A stretch of DNA of 30,808 nucleotides from Azolla pinnata. Lineage: Eukaryota > Streptophyta > Polypodiopsida > Salviniales > Salviniaceae. Of this stretch, positions 8,985-19,500 are shown in pieces. The position numbers were made by a program, and so were the translations under genes. The notes beneath the pieces are model-generated. The model saw only the letters and a list, made by a program, of their open reading frames with translations. It was not told where the DNA came from and did not search any database. The stretch spans positions 3,881 through 34,688 of the forward strand of contig JBBBWG010029566.1 in the NCBI GenBank assembly GCA_037176905.1, written 5' to 3'. The stretch's first letter is position 1. Every line of letters begins with the position of its first letter.

Positions 8985-10317
8985 CGACGACGACGATGAT
9001 TCAAGAATGGAAGAGAAAGAACAAGAACACACCTTTGATCAAGAAGGGTTGAGCCAAGGAGGAGGAGGAAGCAGCTATGGCAATGGCAGCTTGCGGCTGT
9101 CTCCGGCGGAGCACCTCCATCGACCAGACTGCAGCGATGTACACAGGGTAGATGCACAAGAAGACGGAAGCTTCCCATAGCTGAACCTTCCCATCGACGA
9201 GGATGATGCCAAGAGTCGCGGCAGAGAGGATGAGGAAGACAGAGTCGCGGATGAAGCAAGGCCTGTCGATGTGGGAATCGTAGTAGTCAAGAAGCTGAGG
9301 GCGATCTTCCCCGCCGTCGAGATCCGCTTTCGGCGCAGAAGAAGCCGCAGAGGATGAAGAAGACCTCGCAGCATTGTCTGCCCTAACCCTAGCCATGGTG
9401 AGGCGATCTTCGAGCCGGAACTTGGTGGTGGCTATGGCGATGGTGCCTGAGACGACGGTGGTGACGAAGAGGGCGCCCCCGAGGACGGATCCGAAGCCGA
9501 TGCTGTCGGAATCGGAATCGGAATCGGAATCTGAGGAGGAGGAGGAAGAAGAGGGAAGGGAATCGGAATCAGAGATGAAGGCGACGATGGAGGAGAAGAC
9601 GTCGGGAGCTCCGTTGCCGATGGCGAGCAGAGTTACCCCCGCCATGGGAGCAGAAAGCCCTAGAACCTCTGACAGACGCTCCAGCGTGCAGGTGAAGTAG
9701 TCCGAGGCCGTCGTCCCCAGCACGTAGAAGAGCAGCGCTAGCCATAGCAGCAGGCCCGCCACTGTCGCCGCTCCCATCCCTGACGAAACCCTAATCTTCG
9801 TCCTCTGCGCCTTCTTCTTGCTGCCCCCGCCATCGCCAGAAACCCTAATAACCACTTTCTTCCGGACCTTCTCGCATTCTTCTTGTTCTTGTTCTTGTTC
9901 TTCTTCTTCTTCTTCTGCTTCTTCTTCTGCTTCATCCTCCCCAGCGACTCTCTCCTCCATGGCTGCTTCTTCGGCCCCGCTTCTTCTGCTTCTGCTTCTT
10001 CTTCTTCTGCATCCTTCCACCTCCGGATTGCCCTTGCCATGCTTCTTTGCTCCGGAACTTTGGGACGGGCGATGAAGATGAAGCTCGGCTGCCGCGTTCT
10101 GCGCCTTAGGGTTAGGGTTGAAGCAAGGCGGGTAGGCGCCAATGGGGTTAGGGTTAGGGTTAGGGTTAGGGTTAGGGAGGGATTGGGGGGGATTGATCTG
10201 GGAAGACGCGCATGGCGGATCTTTGGTGCAGAAGCAAGGTAGGATTGGAAACAAGGGGAGGAGGAAGAGGAGGAGGAAGAGGAAGAGGACGGGAAGAAAG
10301 AGCTGCGATCCTTCCAT
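7087..10317 (-). CDS. Cation/calcium exchanger (CCX family)
   Basis: Membrane antiporter of the CaCA superfamily, plant CCX branch related to K+-dependent Na+/Ca2+ exchangers; the branch exchanges cations across endomembranes or plasma membrane. Exon 1 is 10317-9033 and exon 2 is 8030-7087, joined in phase 1 (ATCAAAG|GT donor, GCAG acceptor) to give 742 aa. The first ion-binding repeat carries GNGAPDV at residues 234-240 and the second carries GNSIGDVVAN at 626-635; both match family signatures. A hydrophobic N-terminus (about 5-28) looks like a signal or first membrane segment, and many further hydrophobic segments follow. At 742 aa it is longer than I expect for the family (roughly 550-650). 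The excess is low-complexity: Asn-Pro repeats (49-58), an Arg-rich patch and a Glu run (about 104-148), and a Ser-Asp insertion (about 250-272) just after the first motif. Start and splice sites are inferred. Confidence 0.9.
8138..8924. repeat. 34-bp minisatellite, 23 copies, in the CCX intron
   Basis: Each unit begins CAATCAGTTCCTGTG and ends TTCTTC(T/C)AGGGTTT. Most units are 34 bp and five are 35 bp, summing exactly to 787 bp. Units 3-10 (8206-8479) recur without a visible difference as units 11-18 (8480-8753), a 274-bp higher-order duplication. On the transcribed minus strand ten units contain AAACCCTA, the plant telo-box core; eleven have AAACCCTG. The array fills most of the 1002-bp intron. 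The 34-bp period is not a multiple of three, so translations across it carry no meaning. Confidence 0.97.
8938..9000. repeat. (GAT)n microsatellite in the CCX intron
   Basis: A run of GAT triplets with a short GAC interruption near the right end. It lies between the minisatellite and the exon 1 donor site. Confidence 0.97.
9507..9530. repeat. (TCGGAA)n coding hexamer in CCX
   Basis: About four TCGGAA units that, read on the minus strand, encode Ser-Asp dipeptides in the loop after the GNGAPDV motif. The neighbouring GAGGAG/GAAGAA tract encodes the adjoining serine run. Confidence 0.85.
10145..10177. repeat. (GGGTTA)n telomere-like coding repeat
   Basis: Five GGGTTA units plus a final GGG, the TTAGGG form rather than the usual plant TTTAGGG. 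On the minus strand it encodes alternating Asn-Pro in the N-terminal region of CCX. A two-unit relic at about 10107-10119 encodes a second Asn-Pro pair. Confidence 0.95.
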
Positions 10318-10555
10318 TGAAAGCTATGGCAGAAGAAGAAGCAGAAGAAGAGGAGGAGGAGGAAGAAGAAGAACGGAATGTGGAACAAATCATCATCTGC
10401 AGCTGCTCTTTCTTCTTCGTCTTCTTCGTCTGCTTCTCCTTGTTTCTTCTGCGCGTCGTCATCATCATCACTGCATCAGCGACCATCGCTGATCTGTACG
10501 AGAGAGAGCTTCTGGGCCGTTTTCTCTGCTTCGAACTTCTTCTTCTTCCTCTTCT

Positions 10556-10655
10556 NNNNNNNNNNNNNNNNNNNNNNNNNNNNNNNNNNNNNNNNNNNNN
10601 NNNNNNNNNNNNNNNNNNNNNNNNNNNNNNNNNNNNNNNNNNNNNNNNNNNNNNN
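10556..10655. other. Assembly gap (100 N)
   Basis: Exactly 100 Ns, a conventional placeholder for a gap of unknown size. Both sides are CTT/TTC-rich, so the assembly probably broke inside this microsatellite. It lies about 240 bp upstream of the CCX start codon. Confidence 0.98.
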
Positions 10656-10697
10656 TCTTCTCCTTCTTCTTCTTCTCCTTCTTCTTCCATTTCTTCT

Positions 10698-10744
<47 letters not shown>

Positions 10745-10781
10745 TCCTTCTTCTTCTTCTCCTTCTTCTTCCATTTCTTCT

Positions 10782-10813
<32 letters not shown>

Positions 10814-10820
10814 TTCTTCT
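10656..10820. repeat. Compound TTC array right of the gap
   Basis: TTC triplets interrupted by CCTTC and CCATTTC variants. The pattern CCTTCTTCTTC...CCATTTCTTC recurs about every 90 bp, implying a higher-order unit. It reads as GAA-rich on the CCX sense strand. Confidence 0.95.
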
Positions 10821-10899
10821 ATACATGTCCTGAAGACTCTCCCTTGCATCTTCTTGTGCCAAAATCTTCCATAAAACGATGCTTCCGATCCCGAAGACA

Positions 10900-11164
10900 T
10901 TTGCCACTTTCGATCGCGAAGACAGTCGCCAAATAATCATTCATCATCATCAGGGTTTGCGATAAGCTGCCCGTTTGCCAGTTTCGATCGCGCGACAGTT
11001 GCCTAATAATCATCATCCTCAGGCTTGGCGATAAGCTGTGCCGCAACTGCTGCCGATGATCCCGAAGACATTTGCCGGTTTCGATCGCGACTGTTGCCCG
11101 TAATCATCATCAGGGTTTTGCGATAAGCTGCCGCAATCGCTGCCGATCGACCGATCCCGAGCAT
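10900..11164. repeat. Degenerate tandem repeat, three copies of about 75-95 bp
   Basis: Copies start near 10900, 10975 and 11070. Shared order of landmarks: TTTGCC, TTTCGATCGCG, a (G)ACAGT/ACTGTTGCC stretch, AATCATCATC, CAGG(G/C)TT, GCGATAAGCTG. The second and third copies add GCTGCCGATxxxCCCGA. A fourth truncated TTTGCC follows. No coding potential is seen. Confidence 0.85.
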
Positions 11165-11172
11165 TTGCCCCA

Positions 11173-13880
11173 GAAACTGCAACCGCCTGTGGCTACCCAA
11201 ATGTCATCGATCCCGATCAGAATCCTATTATGTTAGTAATCGGCTTCCGATGCCAGCTCTATCCTGCCAATGCCTTGAAGCCATCAAACTAAAGATGTTG
11301 CAATCTTTCTTTCGGAGATTCGAACCCATGACCCTTGACCTTTTTACTTGTAGCATTAACTTTGGGTTATTGGTGGAACCAGAAGAGTTCTCAAGCGACG
11401 ATGCTGGGTCAGCCAACCTGGAGTGATCCGTACCCCCCTCCTCCTTTTGCTGCCCAATCGCTTCTTCCGGCCCCATCTTTGTCCTCTTCTTGTTGGCTCA
11501 ATGGCCAGGAGTACATGTGTTGGACCTGCTAGGCTCCATCATCCACTTCTTCTTCATCATTCAGTTTCTACAGTTTCTGACCTTGGGAGCAGACAACGTG
11601 CATTCCACGATTCGCCACCGTCCCGATCGATATATTCTTTCTTGCCATATTTTTTGTCAGCCCATCTTTGGTCAAAGGCCAGCCAAAACCAGCTATTACC
11701 CCTCCTGCAACTACATGTGAAAAGTCATTGCCGGCTAACTCGCAATGGAAAGAAGAGTAAAGACTTTTTTCCTAGATTTGGTTTGTTCTGTAACTTGAGT
11801 TTTGCTCTAGATTTGGTTCAAGATTGTGCGGCTTTTGCTCATTATCAATGTCGTGTGCCATGTATGTGTTGGAAGATCCATATGGTTCACTTTACTCCAA
11901 TTTCGTTGTCGATGATGAAATGACAATGTGTTTCGAATTCGTCTTGCTGTCCTAACTTTGAGATTCAACATTTTCTGAAACCTCATCATTGCTAAAAGGA
12001 TTCCTTTGACATTTTCCAACTTATAAATCAGTGCTCATGATCGAATAGAACCATTTTTAAGTTGAAATGCATAATATATCGATAGACAATTGTTATATAG
12101 GCAAATTGAGTTAGCCAAGGTCTCATGAGGCCAAGGAAATAAGGAAATGATTTAAGCAAGGAAGAGGTGGGATAAGGTCCACATAGAAACAAGATTCGAT
12201 CAATGGAGAGAGAGGGAGAGAGAGAGAGAGAGTCAGAAAGACAAAAAAGAAAAAAAATCGTAAAGATTATAGCAAACTCAAATTGCACATGCTAGAGTTC
12301 ATTAGAACTACCTCATCAAGAGGTTTTCATTTAAATTTAGAAAAAAAAGAAAGAGATACCTTTTAAGATGTAACTCATGGTCCTTGTATTGTAATCTTCA
12401 TCAATTTTACTTGTATGTTCTTGTTCTTTTTCATTTTCATTTTCTATGATAAAATATCTAACTAGTACATTTGTGGGATATGACATCAAGGATTAAGGGT
12501 ATAATGTTCGACTCACAATTTGTGAGGGACATCATTGATATTTAATTATATTAGGATATAATTAATTAAGTGAACAATTGAGAAGTTAGCAAAAGTTTAA
12601 GGATGTCAATATATATAGAAGAGAGTGACAAGAAGTCTTTGGATAATTTATATAGAGATCACAAATATTTAGTTGTTTAATGTAGTGGATAATAATGAGA
12701 ACAAGATAAAAGAATATAATGATAATGATTAAAAGTGTTGCTATAAAGGTAATTTTGTAGCATTTTTATATTTTATAATTAAACCAAGATTTTATTTTCT
12801 ATGGGTTAAACAATAATCGGACACCATTCTATTAAATTTTTTTATTAAATGTATATATTCTTGACCAAAGGCTTTCATAATATATTTTACTACCTAAAAT
12901 ATTTAAATGCATTATATAAATTGATTATTAAATAGCTTTTTACATTCATTCAAGTAATATATAATGGTTTATAAATCATTTGATTATGTAATTGAAGGTA
13001 AAATTATTGAAGGAGAGGGGTTGGTATCTTTGTTGTATATTTCTCCAATTATAGGAATAAAACAAATTTTGTTCAAATTTTCATGAAACAAAAGCCTGTT
13101 GTTAACCATTACATCTGAAAATGCAATTATAAATTATTAATGCATATAATTATGCAATGGTCTCTCACTGTGCACTATCAAGTTTTATATGAAACAACAA
13201 TCCCCTATTTGGATAATAATGGATTGTTAGAACACATTGAATCTCTTTTACTAGAGGATAAATTATATGGTTTAAGTGTTGGTATCTTCATATGAAAATG
13301 CATCAAATAAGTGTAGATTGTGTGTCTTATATAATATTTGTCATAAAATACTAAGATAGGTGTGAATAAATATATTTGGCTTGAAGATAATGTGTTTTTA
13401 ATGAAAAGTGAGAGACGTTTGTGATGGATACAGTCACTTTGGTGAAATGCAAATATCATCGTATGTTGTCTATAGAGATACAAATTGTAAGGGTTAACAA
13501 TTGGCCTCAACCCCTCTATATGGTCAACTAAAAAGATAAGAAAAGTTTGAAGAGACATAGTAAGTGTCAAGACTTGAGAGTTCGAGAAAGGAAAAATAGA
13601 AGATATCAAAGGTAGAGGAAGAGAGAAAAGGATTAGAGATAAGAAAAAATTTATATTATAAGATCAGAATAAAGGTTACAAGGAGTAGATTAAGGGGATG
13701 GAGACCAGTGTTTAATCGAATGAATTTTAATAAATTAAATGAGTACCTATTTATAGAGTATTCTAGACTATTTTAGAGTATTCTAAGTATTTATAATATT
13801 TAACATAATAATAAAATATTTTAGAATAGTTTGTAGTTTATGTTTATTATAAAAAATTATTTTATATATAAAATATTATT
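11173..13880. other. Intergenic DNA, increasingly AT-rich
   Basis: From about 12000 the DNA is strongly AT-rich. The longer open frames near 11400-11920 have no recognisable domain, and I read them as chance. A GA microsatellite lies at about 12204-12232. No gene, tRNA or intact transposon is supported. Confidence 0.55.
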
Positions 13881-13881
13881 C

Positions 13882-13930
13882 TAGCTGTTAAAAGTTGGAC
13901 ATATATATCAAGAGGTTGTAGGTTCAAATC
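13882..13930 (+). mobile_element. tRNA-like / SINE remnant (internal Pol III promoter motifs)
   Basis: TAGCTGTTAAAAGTTGGA at 13882-13899 resembles a decayed box A, and GGTTCAAATC at 13921-13930 is close to the box B consensus GGTTCRAATC. Their spacing is typical of tRNA-derived SINEs. The cloverleaf is not convincing, so this is a remnant rather than a tRNA gene. Boundaries are unknown. Confidence 0.4.
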
Positions 13931-14379
13931 TTGATATAACAAAATATATGTTTTTATGACAGTAAGAAGAAAAAGTAATTAGATATGTCTTTATTAATGT
14001 AATATAAGGAGTTACTATACAAGAAAGTATATAAAAGGTTTCGTTTGTTTCACACATGTTCGACTCTATGTGAGTTCACACAAAATTGTCAAAAAACCGT
14101 GTGTGGGTGTACTGGGACACCAATGTACACGCATAACACTTTGGTATTATTACGGTAAAATATGCCACATTAGTTTCATAGAATCTTTGATTAGAATGCC
14201 TCATCCATTCATTTACATTGTAGTTGGTCTCATGATCACTACTTTTCAATACTAATATATAGTATCCATCACAATTTGATTCCATTATTACTTTTTTTTT
14301 TATATGAGTGTCCTAAACCTTCCAACAATATATTCTGTCAAATTTTGCCATTACTTTAACATGTCATTGATGTATAGTT

Positions 14380-14640
14380 TGTCATAAATTTAATACACAA
14401 TTTGACATGATATTGATTGACTGGTTGGCATGAGTTTGAGACACACTTGACACGAGTTTGAGATATAGTTTGACATGAGTTTAAGGCACAATTTGACATG
14501 AGTTGAGATACTTTTTTATGTAAATTTGGCACAAACTACGTACATGAATTGCACATCAAATAACACATCAAACTTGCGTCAATTATATGTCAAACTCACA
14601 GAAACATTTGATCAAATATCATTTGACACAATTTCATGTG
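14380..14640. repeat. Short degenerate repeats with an inverted arm
   Basis: The left half has four units of about 22 bp around TTTGACATGAGTTTGAGA (14425-14512). The right half carries the opposite orientation, for example ATGTCAAACTCA near 14588 and a further ATTTGACACAA. This could be a decayed foldback or MITE-like element, but no clean terminal inverted repeats or target duplications were identified. Confidence 0.45.
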
Positions 14641-16300
14641 ACTAGCAAAAACAAAACAATATAAAAAATTTCACATAAAACTATATGTTAACAACATGAA
14701 TATCTTGTAGTGTAATATAATAGAATGAACTGCTATGAAAGAGCAAGGGTGTATGTGAGCTTATAATTTGAATGGAAGTAGCAGAATTAAATGTGAGAGA
14801 GGAGCACATGTTCTCATAAATAGCAAATTTTATTAAGTTGTAAATACTATACAGATTATGCATTATTGAGTATGATGTCCTCAGATAATAGGATACATGA
14901 TTCATTTATATGGATATTCTTAATATTATATACAAAAATATTATAATTAACCATTATTTTAATGTGGTATTAATTTTCTGACAAGTATTATTGTTTGTAA
15001 GATGTTTATAATAATCTACATGGATGTTTTGCAATGGTAGAAATTAAAAAAAGATGGCGTTGGAGGGATTGATGCCCCTAATTATATTGTTTAACGTATT
15101 GTGTTATGGGCTTATAGAATCAATGGATTAACTAATGCCCAATGATGATGGTAATTTCTTTAATAATTCTTAAAAGTTTTATGTAGTTGTAATGCACTAC
15201 TAATATGCCACTAGAACAATTTTTGGATATCCAGAGCTAATTAGAAGTTATCATTTGCAATTTCAATGCTAAAGCTATTGTTATGCTAAGATGAGGCAAC
15301 TAAAAGATTGGCTTATATATAGACAGTGAATAACAATTATACTTGTTTTTCCATGCACTAAATCCAATTTATGATTGATTTAATGTAGTACTTGGAGATG
15401 ATTTTACAATGGATCCAACCACAATAATTATTTTGGCTACAAGTTCAAGAATGATGAAGTAATTAGCGCATGTCATCAGTTTTAATATTTAGTTGGATGT
15501 ATTGTTCATTTGTCCCTTTAATATCAATTTGATACAAATTTGACAAAGGCAACCATATGGCAGTATTTTAAAGGAGTCCCTAACTTTGATGTTCAAACAT
15601 TGTTAGAATTTCGGTTATATGCCTCAAAGTGGAAGGTTGTTCTTATTAGATTAATTTCAAAGACGATGTCATTCGAACTATTTTATCAATGACGAGCAAT
15701 TTCTTTGATGGGAGGGCCATATTATAATGTGTTTACAAAGATCATTTGCAGGTTTAGGGTTTAGAGTTCATTGAATCTTAGGATCATGAACTTTCTTTCT
15801 CCCAAGGAAGATACAAAGGTTAAAAGTAGGGATATGGTGTATGTAGTAGAACCACACATTCACATAGAAAACACCGACAATTTCATCACCTTAGATGTCA
15901 ACTTGTGCTAATTTTAGGGGAACAGTTGGGGCAATAGAGCAAAACAGATTCATAACAATCTTCCTAGTGGCCAACAAAGCTCAATGGTTTCTTTTCGAGG
16001 CCGAATAAACGCATGAATGACTATTGCTCAATCTGGCATTTCAGTACACGAAATCCTCGAGGAATCCTTTTCCACGGGATAGTGGAGAGCCACGCATGTC
16101 GCGCGAATAACCAGTACAAGCCTCACTGTGCTAAGAAGACCAACTTTAGAAGAAAATGCTTCAGCACTTTCCCTTTCCACTTGAAAAGCAGCAATCATGT
16201 TGAGAATCAGGAGACCGTGATGGTGTTCATATCAGGTGCATTCAAAATACTGAGAAATCATTCAATTATCGGTTCAGCAATGTACCATTGTTACTACTAA
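14641..16300. other. AT-rich intergenic DNA, possible old repeat fragments
   Basis: No intact frame. Around 15340-15700 short translations such as FFHALNPIYD loosely recall hAT-type transposases, but the evidence is too thin to call. From about 16010 the DNA is less AT-rich and approaches the SHMT 3' end. Confidence 0.4.
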
Positions 16301-16319
16301 ACACTTTTAAGACTGCGAT

Positions 16320-16325
16320 TTTATT
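16320..16325 (-). terminator. Candidate polyadenylation signal for SHMT
   Basis: TTTATT on the + strand reads AATAAA on the minus strand, about 247 bases beyond the SHMT stop codon. The distance suits a plant 3' UTR. Plant poly(A) signals are loose, so this is only a candidate. Confidence 0.35.
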
Positions 16326-16571
16326 ATGCAATTTGCGCATGATGATACCAAGCTGTTTGGAAGGCAGACACTTACAAACCAGTCGACTCCAGATGCATAT
16401 GTTTCTCTTTGGATCTATGAAAATAAAACATCGCATTCACCCAGCCCCTTTGGCAAACCCGAAGAAAGATCCATCTATGCCTTGGTCACATGATATGCCT
16501 TCTGTTCTTTTGTTGCCTATTTTTTTGCTTTGATTCTTTCCTTATGGAGGCTATGGAGGCTTGAAACAACT

Positions 16572-19500
16572 TCAATCTTTGTATTTCATGGATGCCTTCT
16601 CAAATCCTATGGTTGGGAATTCTTTGGCATACCCTTCCACTTTGTGACGTAGAGCTTCAATATCTGATTGGAAATTTCCAATTGTTGCATTGAAATCCTT
16701 CAGCTTCGTGCCTGCCATGAATGACAGTTATATACGGATTTTCACAGCTTGTGTAAAACTTAAAACTAGCATCATAAATGATGAGCACAATAACGAAGAG
16801 TTTGATTGTTTTGTTTATTTTCCAGACCTTTTGTATCTCCTTTGATCTTCAAGGCGATCTGTACAGCACCATCGAAGAACTCGGCAACCTTCTCGAAATC
16901 CTCCTCTGTAAAACCTCTTGATGTGAGCGCTGGAGTTCCTGAAAGTTTCAGAAATGCAGAAGTTGTTTCAGCTCTAAAGCAATTTCAATGAAAAAGAACC
17001 CTTGCTTCAAACGGAATATATTGAAGGAGACTATGCTAGGTTCTTCATTTTGTACCCATTCGAATGCCTCCCGGAACCATAGCTGAGATATCCCCAGGAA
17101 CCGTATTCTTATTGGCTGCTATGTGGCACAGTTCCATCACGCGTTCAACCCTCGAGCCATCAATGCCCTTTCTCCTCGCATTCATTCAATCAGACAGGGA
17201 AGAGGTGCGAAATAGTTCAAAAACGTACATGTAAAAAATCTTGTAGCAAGTACCTTAGACTTGAGGTTGACAAGAACCAAATGATTGTCAGTACCACCCG
17301 AGACTAAATCATAGCCTCTCGCAATCAATGCCTACAGAAACAACTTCATCTAGAAGGTTAGTTATATTTCCATTTCTTCTGAATAGAGATCCCATGGATG
17401 ACGGCATTGATCAAGGAAACAGCTTTCATTAAGTATCGTAAGAATGATTGATGCAAACTCAAATACATACATCAGCAAATCGGCTGCAGTTTTTCAACAC
17501 TTGCTCTTGGTATGCTTTGAACTCAGGTGAAGCTGCCTAGAATCAAATTAAGGAAGGAGGTGAGAATGTAACTTTCCTCCTTTTTTGTCTTTTTTTCCAT
17601 GTTAACAAATTTCCAACCATGTTCATACCTGTTTCAAAGCAACTGCAAGCCCAGTGATGGTGTGATTGTGAGGTCCTCCTTGAAGCCCAGGAAAAACAGC
17701 CGCATTGATCTTCTCCTCGTAATCATACATAATCTGAAATATTATACAACTATTAAGCTCGATGACAAAATAATATTTGAGAACCTAATGGACGAAAGTG
17801 TTCTTTATTTTGAATTGCCCTTGCATTTTATATACAATCCAAAACACCCTAGGTGAAAGGTATGGATAATTGCACCTTCAAGGACTGACCAACGTCATTT
17901 GTAGAACTAAAGAAAATTCCAGGGCATCTTTGGGGGTAGGGTATAGGTTCAGTGCATCACCTCTTGTCCTTGCTTGTTCACTTCCTTCAAGCCCTTACGG
18001 AAAAATATCATTGCTCCACGGGGACCTCGTAATGACTTATGGGTAGTTGTAGTTACAACATCTGCGAATTCGAATGGGCTGGGAATCACATTAGCAGCAA
18101 CTAGACCACTGATGTGTGCCATGTCCGCCAGGAGAATAGCCTTTTGCTTGTCACATACCTGTATCCTCAAAGAGCACAAAAAAAAACACACCTCCTCAAA
18201 TTGATGAAGAGAGCACTTACAAAAGTTTACAGAGTGGAAACATGGGAACATGAACATCAAATTACATTTCCAAAGAACACAGCCTTCAGAAAGCGGCTTT
18301 GGATGATTGAAAGAAATTGTTAAACGAGTAACAACATAGAACATTTTAGCTATAGCTAATATAAAATGTTCCAGACAGTTTTTTGTTTGCATTCACATGC
18401 TTCTACATGAAAAAAACAAATCTATAGAAAGTAAGAACATACCTTACGGATCCTTGCGTAATCATAAAGCCGAGAGTATGCACTTGCACCTGCAACAATA
18501 AGCTTTGGCCTGAATAATGTTGCAGACTTCTCCAACTGCAAGCAGGGGATTGTTTTGATTATATACATGTCATCAGAATCCATACACACAATCCAGGATC
18601 CATCAGCTTGACAATATATATGAAGAAAAAGAAAAACCTGATCGTAGTCTATGTAGCCGGTCTCTTCATTCAACCGGTACGGCATAGTTTCAAAAAATAT
18701 TGAAACCGCTGAGATCTTCTTTGTGTCAGTCTGCATTAAGTACTATGATTAGCAGGAGGTTCCTCACAAAAGAAAACTAGATGCAGAAATATTCTCTGTT
18801 CTACTCATTTATCTCTGTAAAGGGGTACTGGCAACAAGAGTTTTGATTGTAAAATGATAGACACAAACTTGGTATCCATGTGAGAGATGGCCACCATGTG
18901 GAAGATCCAAAGCCATTATCCGGTCATGAGGCTTAAGTAGTGCTGTATATACTTGGAAATTTGATGGGGACCCTGATAACGGTTGAACATTCACTGGAAA
19001 TATGATCAACAACGTGAATATCTGAGAAGTTTCATGTGCAACCAAACCCTAGTTAAACAATATTTCCTAAATAAACAGCAAAAAAGGATGACAATGATGA
19101 CATACACATAACAAATGCATGAACACATGCACAACCTATATCATCATTGTTGAATGGTAGAAAAAAACCCAAACACTAAATGAAATAAAAATAGCTGAGA
19201 TCTTGAGTGATACTTTTTAGTATCACAGAGAACCCTTGGTCAGAGAAATTTGAGTAGGAAAACATGTGATTTACCTCCCCATTTGGCTGGATCAAGATTG
19301 AAAGCCTCCAGTGCTCGTTTTTGGCATAATGATTCCGCCATATCAATAAATCTGCAAAGTGCCAGAAACGATGGCATGAAAGTTTTAGGATAAGCCTTCA
19401 ACACTTTGAGCATTAAGTTGTGAAGCACTACTTACTCGTTCCCTCCATAATAACGTGCTCCTGGATACCCTTCACTATATTTATTGGTCATTACAGATCC

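Noticed and set aside
8090..9180. Long repetitive frames on the + strand across the CCX intron (Gln/Ser/Val-rich, then poly-Asp)
   Set aside because: They are translations of the 34-bp minisatellite and the GAT run. The 34-bp period shifts frame each unit, and the true gene runs on the other strand with a spliced intron here.
11317..11326. GGTTCGAATC on the minus strand, a perfect box B-like word
   Set aside because: No convincing box A at the right distance and no cloverleaf; a lone 10-base match is not enough for a tRNA or SINE call.
11423..11923. A 166-codon frame upstream of CCX
   Set aside because: No recognisable domain, no conserved composition, overlapping frames of similar length on both strands, and no supporting start or splice context.
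15340..15720. Possible second hAT-like fragment
   Set aside because: Only one short stretch (FFHALNPIYD) looks suggestive; neighbouring frames give no ordered motifs.
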